NCBI GenBank assembly: GCA_949592205.1
Contig: CATIUR010000005.1
Location: 134,375,277-134,439,276, forward strand
Origin: Helichrysum umbraculigerum
Lineage: Eukaryota > Streptophyta > Magnoliopsida > Asterales > Asteraceae
Length of the DNA stretch: 64,000 nucleotides
Direction: 5' to 3'
Below are positions 1 through 12,395 of the stretch, in pieces. The translations under genes were made by a program, and so were the position numbers. Under the pieces are notes generated by a model. It was not told the DNA's origin. It saw nothing but the letters and a program-made list of their open reading frames with translations, and did no database searches. How positions within the stretch are numbered: position 1 is the stretch's first letter; each line of letters begins with the position of its first letter.

Positions 1-2690
1 CTCGAGGTCTTCTCGAAAGACTTAGAAGGACTATACCCCCTTTGACTCGTAAAATTTTGTATCGATCTTATTCTTGGAGCAACCCCAGTTGCAAAAGCTC
101 CATATCGCTTAACACTATTTGAATGTAAGAATTATTTAATCCACTTCAAGATGCTCCAAGACAAGGGTTTTATTCGCCCTAGTCATTCTCCTTGGGGATC
201 ACCTAACTTATTTATCTAAAAGAAAGATGTTTCTTTTCGCATGTGCTTTGATTATCGTGAACTTAATAAACTTACGGTCAAGAATCATCGTCCTCTTCTA
301 AGGATAGATGATTTGCTTGATCAACTTCAAGGTGTTATGTGGTTTTCAAAAATCAATCTTCGTTCTGGTTACCATCAATTGAGGGTATGTGAATCATATA
401 TACCAAAGATTGCGTTTAGTAATCGTTACGAACATTTCAAATTTATCGTTATGTCTCTCGATCTTACTAATGCAACTATAGCTAACGAACGTGTATATAA
501 GCCGCATCTTGATGAATTTATCATACTTTTCATTTGCGACGTTCTGAATCATTCTAAAACCAAGGAAGAGCATGAAGTCCCTTTAAGACTAATCCTGGAG
601 TTTCTGTTGAAAGAAAAGGTCTATGCAATATATTCAGAGTTCGAAATTTGACAACAAGAGGTTTGTTTTGCTTGGGCACGTTGTGAACAAGGAAGTTATT
701 CTGGTGAATTTTAGCAAAATAGAAGCTGTAAAGGGATGGAAGGTCCCACAGCTATCGTGAAGGTTCGTAAAGCATTTGGGATTCACAGGTTATTATCGGC
801 ATCTTATCGAGAGTCTTTCCAAGGATCGCTCTACTACTCACATATATATAAGAAGTTTGTTTGGGGTAGGAACTAAGAAGAATCTTTTCAAACATTGAAG
901 GATGCCTTGTGTAATGCATTAATCCGGACTATTCACGATGGATCGGAGAATTTCATTGTGAATTGTGATGCATCAAAACCGAGGTCTAGGTTGTGTGGTA
1001 ATTAAATGGGGAAGGTAACCGTATTTGTTTCTCAACAACTCAAGATACATAAGCATTACTATATTACCCATGATTTGGAACTTGGAGCGGTGGTGTTCGT
1101 ACATAGGTGTTGAAGACACTACATGTATGGAATGAAGAACGTTATGTACACCGATCATAAGAGCTTTTAACACCCCTATGTTCAAAAGAAGTTGAATATG
1201 AGGCAAATGAGGAAGCTAGAAATATTTAGTGGCTACGATTGTGAACTTCGATATCATCCGGGGAAGACGGATGTTGTGACAGATTAGACAAACGGTTGGA
1301 GCACAAATTGGATGAGAAATTACATCTTGTGAGAGGATTTTGGATTCCTTTGCTAGGAGGTCTATGGGAACTAGTAATGGACAGAGTACATATGTAAAAA
1401 AAAAAGTATATATATAAAATAAAAAATAATATAATAAATAAAAATAAGGTAAAATAAAATATTTCATACATTAGGAGATGGTAAGGAGTATCATGATATC
1501 ATGGATCGTATTGGCGTCTAAGATGAAGAAGGACATCATAAACTACATTATTCAAATAGTCAATGCATGACCTGGGGAAAGGGAAAACATAACCAAGGAT
1601 TTCTCCATGAAGTTTTTTAGAGCTAGTAGTGGGCGCGATTCGATTTGGGTAATTGTGGATAGAATGACTAATTCAGCTTATTTCTTAGCTATCCATGAGG
1701 ATTACGAGATGGGAATTTTGGTAAGGCGTTACATCGACGAAGTAGTAGCAAGGCATGCAGTGTTTGTGTCAATTGTATCCGATTTTAATGGTTATTTTAC
1801 TTCACAATTTTGGCAAATGTTACGGAAAGCTTTGGGAACACGTTTTGATATGAGGACGGTTTATCATCCTCGAACTGGTGGACGGAGTGATGCGAACCAT
1901 TCAGCATTTGAGAATATACTTAGAGCACGTTACCGGTTTGATAGAAGTTGTGATACTCACTCACCACTAGTCGAGTTCTCATACAACACAGTTATCATTC
2001 TAGTACTCAATGTGCACTATTTCAAGCACTTCAGAATGTGTGGGAGTCGTTCATTGTAGCGCGGGTTGAAGTTGGACTAAAGTAAGTTGATTGGATTGAG
2101 ATAGTCCATGAAGCTATTGACAAGGTCGTTCAAATTAAGGAGAGGTTGGAAGTAGTACGAGTTAGGCAAATGAGTCATGTAAACAAACGTCGACAACAGT
2201 TAGAGTTTTATGTTGGGAATCATATATTGTTTAAAATGTTACTTTGGAAAGGTGTTGAATATTTTGGGAAGTTTGAAATATTAGCATATGTGCTTGTTGG
2301 ACCATTTTAAATTTTTGAACGTATGAGTTCAATCACATATCGATAGAAAGTTATCACAAGAGTGGAGTGGTGTTCACGAAGTATTTCATATGTCAAATCT
2401 AAGAAAGTGTTGGCTGCTAAAGTCTTACACGTATTTCTTGAAATAATTTAAGGGGAATCACAGATAACATCGTGTAGAGAAAACGGTAGAACCCATGGAT
2501 TGAGAGGTCAAAATGTTGAAGCACGGAAAAAATTTAATTTGTCATTGCTTGATCGAACGCTTAGCGAGGATTCGAATTTACTTGTGAATGAAAAGATCAA
2601 ACCAAGCGTAATTATATGTACATCGTCTGTGATCGTGTTGACAGTGTAGCTCCGACTGAATTTCGGGACGAAATTCCTTCAACTGGGGGA
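1..2690 (+). pseudogene. Decayed gypsy pol: reverse transcriptase, RNase H, integrase
   Basis: Reading in several frames gives a continuous gypsy pol order. The protease-RT linker is at 1-240. RT follows at about 241-651 (the DYRELNKLT and DLRSGYHQ-like motifs are recognisable). RNase H remnants lie at about 900-1290, with a histidine-rich YHPGK-like end. The integrase core is at 1607-2059 (WVIVDRMTNSAYF). The RT catalytic FIDD box reads FICD, so one catalytic Asp is lost. The integrase motif that normally holds the catalytic Glu (GQSER) reads GGRSDAN. Several stops and an AT-rich insertion near 1390-1450 break the frame. It is clearly non-functional. The family is Ty3/gypsy, chromovirus-like, close in order to elements A and B of this window. 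Confidence 0.85.
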
Positions 2691-2882
2691 TACTGTGACA
2701 TCCGTCACTAAAACTCTATTCTTAGGTTCGTTCTCATAATCATTTCTCATTTTCATTTACTTGAGTGAAATTATTTGAGAAATTAATCAAGTACTTCATA
2801 TTTAAACTATGTGATAAATTTAATTCTCGTATAGTGTTCAAAACTCGAATCAATGTTCATATGCAGTTGGATTAAAAGTTAG

Positions 2883-2884
<2 letters not shown>

Positions 2885-2918
<34 letters not shown>
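2885..2918. repeat. (TAA)n microsatellite
   Basis: About 11 uninterrupted TAA units within the upstream part of the LTR. Confidence 0.95.
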
Positions 2919-4476
2919 GTCTAATAATAATTATAGAGAATCGGTGGAGTAACAAGGTAATTAAAGTAAAATAAATAATTAAATAACAATAATCATAGTG
3001 TAGGTTAAAGTAATACTTCTATATCCTTGTGTCTTGCCGAAGGTGTGGGTCAAAGGAAACAAGCGCCCCAAACCTATTCCCACAAAAACCTTACAACTTA
3101 GGCTCCAAGAAAACCTAACACTTATAAATATAAATCCTAAACTTGATTCATAAACTTTCAATCGATCAAATTCAAGAGTTGTCTCTGCTGTGTTTTGCTT
3201 GTTGTCGATCAAGAAAAGAAAAGAACAAAAAGAAAATCGAGTTCAAGCTTTGCTATTGTGTGTTATTCATTCGGGTACTCGTATAGGTATTTTTCATAAA
3301 CCCTAATTAATAATTCTTCTTATTATTTTTCTGGTTAGGTGTATCCTAGGGATGATTTATATGTTTGAGGATTGAATATATTGGGTCTAAGTGTTTTTGA
3401 AGTCAAAAGTTATAAAACCGCAAGCCGTAAAAATCTGTCCATATTTTTCGTAGCTATAATCAGAGACTGTTTTGACCTATCTACGTTCGTTTTCAGGCTT
3501 CGGCCAAAACACGGAAGTTGTAGATCTCGAAATTTTACATATATCCGCGAGGTTTCGGCCTCTAAAACTAAACAGATTCTTTTATAAAAAAATTATTTAG
3601 TAAACTGCTGTAGTGAAATCCGAATTTTCTGAAAAACTTTGGATCGAGTCCTTGTTATCGATGTCTAAGCTCGCTGTCCTTAAGTTAGTTACAAGCCTGT
3701 TTTCATGAAGTAAAAATGGTGTATCTAACGAGTATGTAATTGAGAAAAGTATGAAAACATAATAAGTCTTCTTTAAACTTATACATGAAATCGATCGAAA
3801 TCTTTTTGCGTAAACGTTTTTTAAGATTAACTTTGGTAATCGGTGAGCTAAAATGTTCAATGTAAAGTATGGAGTATGAAACAAGAATTCAAGAATTATT
3901 TAATGCCAAAGTAACTATAAACAAATGACCCTTTTTCATTGTGAATTGAGGTTTGTTGTCAATCACATGATCTAGTGATTGATGATATGGTTGATAAAAC
4001 AAACTTGCCATGCGATTTTTTTTTTTTATATATAAAGTGAAGGGGATCGAGAATATGAATTAATATTACTCTAATTGTTAAGGGATATTTTTTTAGATTT
4101 CATTTTCTATTGTAAGGCAGATGATATTAAATTTTATAGTTTTAAAAAGGTTAGCGTGTACAAACTTGACCAATCAACTAGGATATAATAAAAATGTATA
4201 GTTTTGTTTAGGTTATTAATCTATATAAATTTACTTGTAGATTGACGTACTATTTGGTGGATTCATTTTGGGACGATATTTGCTTTGTTAATCAAGGTGA
4301 GTTTTCGTGGCCCCTTTTTCATTTACATGTTTTCAAATTGGGGGAAAAGTATGCTCGCATGTTTTATTAATTGTTTTTATGCTGTGAAACGTAATCATTT
4401 TCATTTTCGGACATATGCTTGAAATGTGTGACACTATGTGACTTATATGCATTGGTTGTTGGATTTGTTTTGTTAA

Positions 4477-4585
4477 AAGGCTGCACTCCTTCGGGAGTGT
4501 ATACCTAGTGTATATGTTTTGTATACACTGAAGGACATATTTATTTACAAGGCTGCACTCTTTCGGGAGTGTATACCTAATGTAT
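4477..4585 (+). repeat. Two tandem hairpins with TTCG loops in the LTR
   Basis: Two 37-bp units (4477-4513 and 4549-4585), 72 bp apart. The first has a perfect 6-bp stem CACTCC/GGAGTG closing a TTCG loop (4484-4499); in the second one stem base differs. They lie upstream of the candidate acceptor of the LTR. Function unknown. Confidence 0.75.
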
Positions 4586-5148
4586 GCTTAGGTGTACATT
4601 GAAGGTCATTTATGGGTAGCTATCGCATACACAGAATTTGGTTGGGTCATACTCTTTCGTGGGGTGATGACGGTTTGTGGATTGTTCGGTTGGATTATTT
4701 CACTTGTGTGCCATTTCTATATGCATTGTCCTAACTTACTATTATCACAGCAAAATGTTTTATTTGTGGTGTTTGGTTTCAAACCTACGAAACTCACCAA
4801 CATTCGTGTTGACATTTTTGAGCATATCTTTTCAGGTTATACTAGTGGACTTAAAGCAGTGGACAAGAGAACTTAGTGGACCTTTAGGGTTGCATTAAAA
4901 GTTATTCAAGACTTGTGGTACATCATTAAGGTTGTTTGTGAAGGCTTGTTTTGCCTTAACATTGTACAACGTTTGTTTGTAAGCTTTTGAATTCATTGTT
5001 GAAATGTATGCACGACATGAACCGTTATTCATGTTATTGGCATCATGACACATTGGATATTGTATTTCATATAGAATTCTTTATAATGATGTGTTATGAT
5101 CCTATCACCGTCAAACCCCGTTGTTTCCGCTTTAGACGGGGTGTGACA

Positions 5149-6231
5149 ATCACTATCACAATCATTTGTTGCATGATTTCCTCCACAATTTCCACATCCT
5201 TCACGAAGCTCTTTGATCTCTCCTTTGAGAGTCTTGAATTGATTATCGAATTTGGTAGACATAGCTTTAAGTTCTTTCATCATCTCAGAATTATCAGAAT
5301 TGCTACCATTTCCTTCAGCAAAAGCAACGGTCTTTCGGGCTGGTTTTCTACTATCTTTTGCCCAATTTAGACTTTGCAAAACTTTGTCCTCCATAATCTT
5401 CCAAGCTTCATTGGGAGTTTTATACATGAATAGTCCCCCTCCAGCAGAATCTAAAACGGCAGATGATGGAATATCAAGACCATTGTAAAAGAGTTCTATA
5501 ATACCGGCCTTTGACAAACCATGGCCATGACAATTTCTAAGCAACTCTTTGATCCGCAACCATGCTTCTACCAAAGTTTCATTTTCATTTTGCCTGAAAC
5601 CTCGAATCTCATTCAATAACCTTTCTGCCAAAGCTGGTGGAAAATAACGACCAACAAAAGCTTCCCTTATTTGATTCCTAGTTTGAATAGAATTTGGCTC
5701 GAGTTCTTGGTACCAAATCTTTGCTTCCCCACATAAAGACATTGGAAAAGTCCTTAACCTGATTGCCTCTTCCGTGTTCGGACCATAATTGAAATTCTCA
5801 CCAATCTCCAAAAAGTCAGCAATATGCTTATGCAGATCGGATCGCACCCTTCCATCAAACTGAGTATCCTGAAGCATTTGCAAATGATTTCCCTTTAGTG
5901 AGAAATTATTATCAATTTGTGGTCTCCGAATTGCTGAACCCGGAGTAGGAGCAACGGTCCTAGTCCTATTGAACATGGGAGTATCATTTTCGTCAGCCAT
6001 TGGTTCTGCTTCTGCTTCAGATCTTACTTCCTCTTCGAATCTCGATTCAAGTTCTTCTTCAAAAACTTCTTCTTCAAAGATTTTATTTGCTGAAGTTGAT
6101 CCACTTTCAGTTTGGCTTGAAGTTGATTCCGTCGGTTTATTCTTTGATTTCTTCTTTCTTTTCTTCTTTGTGGTTTTCTCTGGATCAGACAAAGGACTTA
6201 GGATTTCGTTACCCGAATTCCTAGTGCTCAT
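5149..6231 (-). pseudogene. Athila-type Gag, truncated by insertion
   Basis: An ATG at 6231 opens an uninterrupted frame of 361 codons of Athila-like Gag before the gypsy LTR boundary at 5148/5149; the frame runs another 40 codons into LTR sequence. The first 85 residues are Lys/Ser/Glu-rich. From about residue 105 the typical retrotransposon gag domain follows, with FNYGPNTEEAIRLRTFPMSL and RYFPPALAERLLNEIRGF, then NEAWKIMEDKV. A zinc-knuckle-like CGNCGGNHATNDC sits at the break. Gag would form virus-like particles in the cytoplasm. The frame is well kept, in contrast to the decayed element that interrupts it. Confidence 0.85.
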
Positions 6232-6382
6232 CCACTACCTAAGTAAACCTGCAAAAGCAAAGAAAATAAAACCGTCAAATGCACCGGCGCAATACAATTT
6301 AACTTAAAAATAACTTTCTAAGAATTTTAATTCAAAGAAAGGATCAATTAACTATACTTAAACTAATTCTCAAACACACAAG

Positions 6383-6400
6383 TCCCCGGCAGCGGCGCCA
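6383..6400 (-). promoter_or_regulatory. Primer-binding site of the Athila element
   Basis: On the minus strand TGGCGCCGCTGCCGGGGA, a few bases after the LTR end. It is complementary to the 3' end of a tRNA-Asp-type primer, as in Athila; one base differs from the usual form. Confidence 0.85.
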
Positions 6401-6406
6401 AAAACT

Positions 6407-7863
6407 TGATGTGTAAAAACAAGTTATAAAATAAACTGATAAATACTGAAACTGAACTATTACACAACTAAGGTAAGTATACTCTATCGTGTATAATATA
6501 GCTACATTAAGTACCGGTTCGTTCCACAGAGACTATGTAATCAAGAACTTTAATTTAAATGCAGTTAACTTGGTACAGAAAAGACTTGGGTTTTGTGTGA
6601 TCGAATTGTCACTTGCTTAACAACTAAATTAATTTAACTAGGCAGGTGGACTCAGGAAGAGTCAGATTTATTTGTTTAACTTTTTCCAAATACTAGAAAC
6701 TACACTTGCTTGGATTAATAAACTAATGACTTCGGGGCATTCAATTTTTGAACAAATTAAATACAATTCATGTTCATTTCAATTAAATTAGATTTAACAT
6801 TCGCTATAACCTAAACTTAATCTCAATTTATCATGTTACAATTCGATCTATGAAAGACATTTGCCATAATCATTTACTTACAAATTCAAGTCTAATTATC
6901 TGAATTATAATTTTTCTGCATTCGCAATCAAAATTCAATCATTCATAGACAAACAATTGATAATAAACATATAAATGATAAACATCCGCTACAATCATTC
7001 ATTAGTTTACCAAATAATTCAGATTTAAGAACCCTAATTCGTAAGAAAGTCGATCAAACGTAACTTGATTTAACATGAACATCAGAAGTTAACACCCCTA
7101 ATCATTAATCCTTTCATCCAAACAAGAGTTTATAGAATTAGCCACTCATAATTACCAAAGAAAATTCACTATAGATAATTGAAATCAAAGATAACATGAT
7201 TATATATAATAAAGATGAAAGACGAATGATTACAATGATTACGTGATAATCCGTAGTAACCAAAATGATTAGCACAATGAAAGATCTTCAATAGTAATGA
7301 AAAGCTTCAAAAGTTTCAGAGTATTTTCGTATCTAGTGTTTTCTAGAATGGAAGTTATGTTTAAAATGAAATGAAAACGTATTTTAAATCCTTCAAACTG
7401 CTGCAAAACCGCTCATGAATGCGATCCAGGAAATAGGAACGCGATCATGCTTTTCAGTTTCCTTCTATCAAACGCGATTCGGCTTTGTGTGTTGGGATCG
7501 CGTTCTTCTTCTTGAAAATATTCTGTTTACGAATTGCACGTGTAAACGCGATCCCAAAGATCTAACCCTGATCGAGTTCTTCTTTAGAAAACCTTATATG
7601 CCAATTTAAACCCTTGAAGCGCGATCCTGGTCTTTGGGTCCGGATCGCATTCTTCAGTATAATAGTAGATCCAAATTGCAACTTTTACATTTCATCTCCA
7701 AGACTCAACCAAATCTTCTCCAACTTTCAGAACTTCAACCTTTTTACCTGAGAATTGAATTTTTAACCAATTAAGTACCACAAGTTCTAAAAGATCACTA
7801 AAAATAAACCTAAAAACAATGATATTGCGTTATATATATATATGTACAAAATGAGCGATATCA
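6407..7863 (-). repeat. 5' LTR of the Athila element
   Basis: 1457 bp. On the minus strand it starts TGATATCGCTCATTTTGTAC and ends TTTTTACACATCA next to the primer site. It is flanked on the high side by TGTGG (7864-7868), the expected target-site copy. No coding content. Confidence 0.85.
7409..7655. repeat. Cluster of AACGCGATCC / GGATCGCGTT motifs in the Athila LTR
   Basis: At least seven GCGATC-containing motifs occur in both orientations within about 250 bp of an AT-rich LTR (for example ACGCGATC near 7440 and 7555, GGATCGCGTT near 7497, GGATCGCATT near 7642). They are dispersed, not strictly tandem. Confidence 0.7.
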
Positions 7864-9945
7864 TGTGGTGAATTTGAATAAACTAGTATTATATGTTGTG
7901 GGACTATGGTTTTAAATTTGTTTTGAAGTATTAAGGAAGTGTGCAAAAGATTGAGACTCATAGACGAGTGGTTTGTAATATGAATGTCAACCAAAAGTAC
8001 TTGAAAATGGATAAAATTAAGTCATACGCCAAAATCACGTTATTTTGTAGAATTTGAAAAAGTGTGAAAATGAAAGTCTTTAGTATGTTATTGTAGATGT
8101 GCATGGAAAATTTCAGGTCATAACTCTCATCGGGTTAATAGTTATGTGAGTTGGAAATTAGTTATTAAAACTGAGTTTGTGCAGGTTTGAATAGCGACGT
8201 GATCCTATCAGATCGCGACGCGAAAAAAAAAATTTAGGTTGCGACGCGATTGGTTGTTGGTCAGAAAGTTAATTTCAATTTTCTTGTGGGTTAGTTCACA
8301 TCATGTTATGCTTATTTATATTAAAATAGAATGGTATACAAATACTGTGCAAGTCTCATGGTTGAAGAAATTTCGAATGTTTAGAATTTAAAAAGTAATA
8401 AATAATTGCATAAATAAGTAATGATTAAGATAATGTATTTATGTGTTGTTGTAAAAAGGTGATAAGTTGAGTTAAAGTGGGGGATAAATTTTTGATTAAA
8501 TTAGATATGCATCAAATGGGAATATGGAGTATAATTGGTTATTATATAATCAAAAGTTGAATTATGATTAAGAATTTATGATGATAGAAACTGAATGAGG
8601 ATTTTAACCATCTGAATAACCTATTTCAAAGAATTGATGTTGAGATAATGAGGTGGATGTTTTGAATAATAATGGTGGAAAATGTAAAATTTATATTAAG
8701 TTAATGTATACGAAAGAGCGAGATGTAATAATAAGCTACAACTAGAAAGAGTTAAAATTTGGAATAAACTAATGTAGGGGTCAATTAAATGTGATTATAG
8801 TTAAGTATAAAGTTTGACCTCTACATATTGTTGAGTAATATATGTATAAGAAGTTTAGTATAACTAAGTAATGTTTAAAATTTTAAACATGATTAAGTGT
8901 TGATTAGTTGTATAAGTTAAGATTCCAGCATTTTGTTAGTCAAAATAACATGTGAATACTAACTGGGTGGTTAGTTATAAATTGAATTTAAGCCCCATTG
9001 CTGTTACATGTATTGTGGTTTTCATAACCACTGTTGTTGTTAAAAAGATGTAAGTAGTTTAGAGATTCTAACAGGTTGTTAGTTTCTGATTTATCGGAGT
9101 ATTATAACTTATTATTTCACTTATTTTAAATGATTAGGTGTATTAAAAGTATGTACGTGACCAATTATAACTTGTTCACGCGAGTGGTCGGTTTATATTT
9201 GAGAATAAAGTTTATGCACAATATATGTGCAGGGGTGAAATTAGAAGCATGTACATATTTAGATATGTGCATGTAGAAAGAATTGAAGATATGTATACGT
9301 ATTATAAGTTACTCAAAAGAGTAATGTACGTTATGGGTATTAGTTGTAATTAAGTAATTGATAATATGGCACATTGTGCTCTAGATTGGTGGTTTGAATA
9401 AATTCAAATGCTCATATCGTGCAATGTAGATAAAAAAATATATATATATATACATAATGAGTGTAAGTGGACATGTTTAAGATATATGATGCTGAGTAGT
9501 TGTGTAAGTTGATGGAATTATATGACATATATAGTTGGAGAGCTATTGAAATCGATGTGATATAAGTATTATTGAAGGAGGTTAAATTAAAGCTGTTAAT
9601 GGTATGAGTAGATTATAACTCCACTGATATAAGAATATGTGGTATATCTACCCCGTTGGGCTTGGTGGATAAAGTGGGGTAACTAAATCATGTGTATAGT
9701 GGAAAAATTGTTGAACTGACAAACTGAATAATTGTAGAAATATATATTATATGATTTAATGGCCCTAATGTATATGATTAAACTATGCTATATGTCTGAG
9801 ATCAATAAGTCATAAACCTGCCATTTGATAAGTCTGTATCGTAAATTGATCACTTGTGAAAGTAAACTAGTTGGAGATATCTTTAAGATCGAACTGACTT
9901 GACTGATATTCGTGAGGACACGAATGAGATAAAGTGGGGGATAGT
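7864..9945 (+). other. Non-coding AT-rich remnant upstream of an LTR
   Basis: No reading frame of note. The last 20 bases (AAAGTGGGGGATAG) look like a polypurine tract leading into the LTR at 9946, so this is probably the degraded or never-coding internal part of that LTR element. GCGACGCGAT motifs at 8190-8250 match the motif in the following LTR, and a second AAAGTGGGGGATA occurs near 8476. Exact structure is not resolvable by eye. Confidence 0.45.
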
Positions 9946-12062
9946 TGTAACACCCTAAAATCTGAAAGTATAATTGTGATAAATAAATTAATAGTTGTTT
10001 TAAACTATTAAATATGTAAGAACAATAAAATAGTTAAAAATCGCTAATGGTTTTTAAGTTCCAAACAATAGGTATTAAAGGGGACAAAATTATAATATAT
10101 GTAAAGATAAATACGGTGACATATATCCCATTCCTTTCTCAACCATTCCAGAAACAAAAACCATACAAACATAAATCGTCCCCTGTGGTTCGTGAATTAA
10201 CCAAGAACAAGAATCAATAAATTCCTAAACTTCATCTTCTTCTTGAGTCATCACCATCTCTATCTTTTTCTTCCCTAATTGTAAGTTCTATTCTCCATTC
10301 TTTAATTTTTAGGTTTTCTTAAATTGATAAGAATTCACATGAATTAGTAGAATTGATGGAAGTAAGTTATGATGGCAATTAAATAATGTTTCTATGACTG
10401 AGTTACTGTATTAGAATTTGGAATTTGTTGTTATTCATAAGGAATTCGGTAGTAGCAGAAGCGAAAGGAACAGGCCCAAAAACATAATGGATCGCGACGC
10501 GATCCTTCTGTTTTCGCCACGAGATTCATAGCCCATGGCGACGCGATCCGTCCCTTTTGGCGGCACGATTTGACTAGTTACAGGCCCTGTTTAAGTATTT
10601 AATTTACTCGTTTCTGTTGCTAGTTGTTATGGGGTAGGAGTATATACAGGATTACTTATAAGCTATAAATGGGTTGTAAAGTAATAGGTTAGATGAAAAC
10701 CCAAAAGTGATTGATCAATTGAATCATCATAGTACTAAAGGTAAATTAGTTGTAATTAAACTGTTTGAATTATATGAGAAACGATTCTGCCCGGTTAGTA
10801 AACAACCACGTCAAAGTAGATTGAAAATACGATAATGATCGAGTAGTTAACAACTAAACTTAATTAGGATAGACTAAAGTAATGAATAAATTATGATTGG
10901 ATTACTGATACACACGAAAATGATTATATTAATGTAGTAATTAAAAGGAAACAAGAACTAAAGTAATAATTCATGTGGACCATTTACTTAATAGAGATAT
11001 GTATCAGAGGAATAATTGATGAACAAACTTTAGTGAAGAATCATTGAGTTCATGGATTAATATGGCTGAATTGTAAACCTTTAAGTATAGAAACATATGA
11101 GTAAGATTGTATTAAGTAACTAAAAGATTCACAAGTTAACGAGATAATGAATTTACAACTATGCTTGGTTGATTATACGTGTATTAGAAGCTATACATGT
11201 TATTATTTTTTATATATTATGTATTAGGTAATTCAAAACTTTGAGACATGGAACTCGCAGACGTTGTAAGTTTAGAAGTCGATAAAGATTGTGATGCTTA
11301 ATGATTAATGGAATCAATATTTATGTATATATGACGAATTTATAACTAGAATAGATAAATCTTATACCAATGGATTTAAAGTAAAAATTATAGAATAAAG
11401 TGCTACAATGTGATATTGTTTGTAATCTGTGTTATGTGCCTATGTGAATTAGGTAATAAAGAAGCTGGACGTATTACAAGTAAATCGTTAAGCCTTTGCC
11501 AGGTAAGTTCTCGGATTACATGATCATGGTGTTAGGAATGGTTGCGGCCATTTGCTAACGGTTTGGTGCAGGTAATGGTTGCGGCCATAGGCTCGTGTGA
11601 TTGCTAGTAGTATACAACTAGCATGGGTAGCAAGGATCCTTAGCTAAAATAAAAATAATGACATGTGATTGGACTCCGTTTACTTACTAAGCATTGTGCT
11701 TACGGTTGAATATATAAACGTTTTTAGGTGAAATGCTTGGATGAAATGGAGGCTCGGGTAAGAGATTATTGGAAGCTTGCGTTTGGGTCAGTTGAGCTTC
11801 TATTCTTTTAGATTATCGCTGTGGTGACAATTGTATAAATCGCCCAAGCATTGTTATAATTATGTCATGTGTCTTTTGTCAATAATAAACTTTGTATTAA
11901 TAGATAATAACTTGTATAGTTAAAAAGATGAATTGATAATTGCGATTATTTTAATGTCAAATAAATTGTAAATGTTTAAGTCACGTGATATAAAAAGGGA
12001 CCTATAATAAGTAAATTATATATTAATAGTAAAATTTTATAAAGTGAAATCGGGGCGTTTCA
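9946..12062 (+). repeat. LTR of a gypsy-like element (2117 bp)
   Basis: Starts TGTAACACCC after a purine tract and ends CGGGGCGTTTCA. It contains a pyrimidine-rich leader (about 10230-10280), a donor-like AATT/GTAAGT (10281), an array of CG-rich palindromes (10489-10570) and a strong branch/acceptor pair (TTACTAAG ... TTTTTAG, last base 11727). A tandem GGTTGCGGCCAT occurs at 11540-11595. No other copy of this LTR was found in the window. Confidence 0.65.
10489..10570. repeat. CG-rich palindrome cluster in the LTR
   Basis: A 17-nt perfect odd palindrome GGATCGCGACGCGATCC (10489-10505) is followed by GGCGACGCGATCC (10537-10549) and a decayed copy near 10560. Confidence 0.8.
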
Positions 12063-12100
12063 GTTTCATATGTTACTAATACATGTGTTAGAGTGTTGCG

Positions 12101-12353
12101 TTTAAGGTTTAGGGTTTGGGGTTTAGGGGTTAGGGTTTGGGTTTTGGGGTTTCTCCCCGAAACCCCAAAACCCAAACCCTAAACCCTAAACCCTAACCCC
12201 AAACCCTAAACCCTGAAAGCTTTATAAAACTCTAAACCCTAATTCATACTAAACCCTAAACCCTAATAAACCCTAAACCCTAATAAACCCTAAACCATGA
12301 ATCCTGCTAAATCCTAACTCTAAAGTCTAACCCTAAACCCTAACCATAACCGT
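12101..12353. repeat. Fold-back interstitial telomeric repeat
   Basis: Degenerate TTTAGGG units on the plus strand turn into CCCTAAA units. The turn is a perfect 23-bp inverted repeat (12131-12153 with 12159-12181) around a 5-base TCCCC spacer. The right side continues as about 170 bp of CCCTAAA variants. ACATGTGTTA motifs stand on both flanks (12081-12090 and 12381-12390). Non-telomeric DNA continues on both sides, so this is interstitial. Confidence 0.9.
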
Positions 12354-12395
12354 AAATAAAATGTACAATCAATCACTAACACATGTGTTACTAAT

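Larger units (their letters stand above)
1..5148 (+). mobile_element. 3' part of a decayed Ty3/gypsy chromovirus-like element
   Basis: The window opens inside the pol region of a Ty3/gypsy element reading on the plus strand, with its 3' LTR at 2694-5148. Its 5' LTR and gag lie before the window. The LTR ends in TGACA exactly where Athila gag sequence (minus strand) resumes, so this element was inserted into the Athila element. The 5 bases after the LTR are ATCAC; the matching target-site copy should lie at the unseen left end. Pol has many stops and shifts, so it is not autonomous. Confidence 0.85.
2694..5148 (+). repeat. 3' LTR of the decayed gypsy element
   Basis: It starts TGTGACATCC just after a purine-rich tract (AACTGGGGGA, 2681-2690) and ends GGGGTGTGACA at the Athila junction, 2455 bp. 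The start resembles the other chromovirus LTRs here (TGTGACA-CCGTC). A candidate splice donor (TATAG/GTATT, intron from 3287) and an acceptor (CTCACCAAC ... TTTTCAG, last intron base 4835) match the arrangement seen in the other LTRs. Confidence 0.75.
5149..7863 (-). mobile_element. 5' part of an Athila-type gypsy retrotransposon
   Basis: On the minus strand the order is LTR (7863 to 6407), primer-binding site (6400-6383), leader, then gag from 6231 to the point where the decayed gypsy element cuts in (5149). Pol and the 3' LTR are expected beyond the window start. The LTR termini TGATATCGC...ACACATCA and the tRNA-Asp-type primer site are typical of Athila. Confidence 0.85.

Noticed and set aside
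3372..4898. Several 70-95-codon frames (3372, 3597, 4592, 4677)
   Set aside because: They lie in the LTR of the decayed gypsy element and have no family features.
12101..12353. Chromosome end
   Set aside because: Transposon DNA lies on both sides and the units are degenerate and inverted, so it is interstitial.
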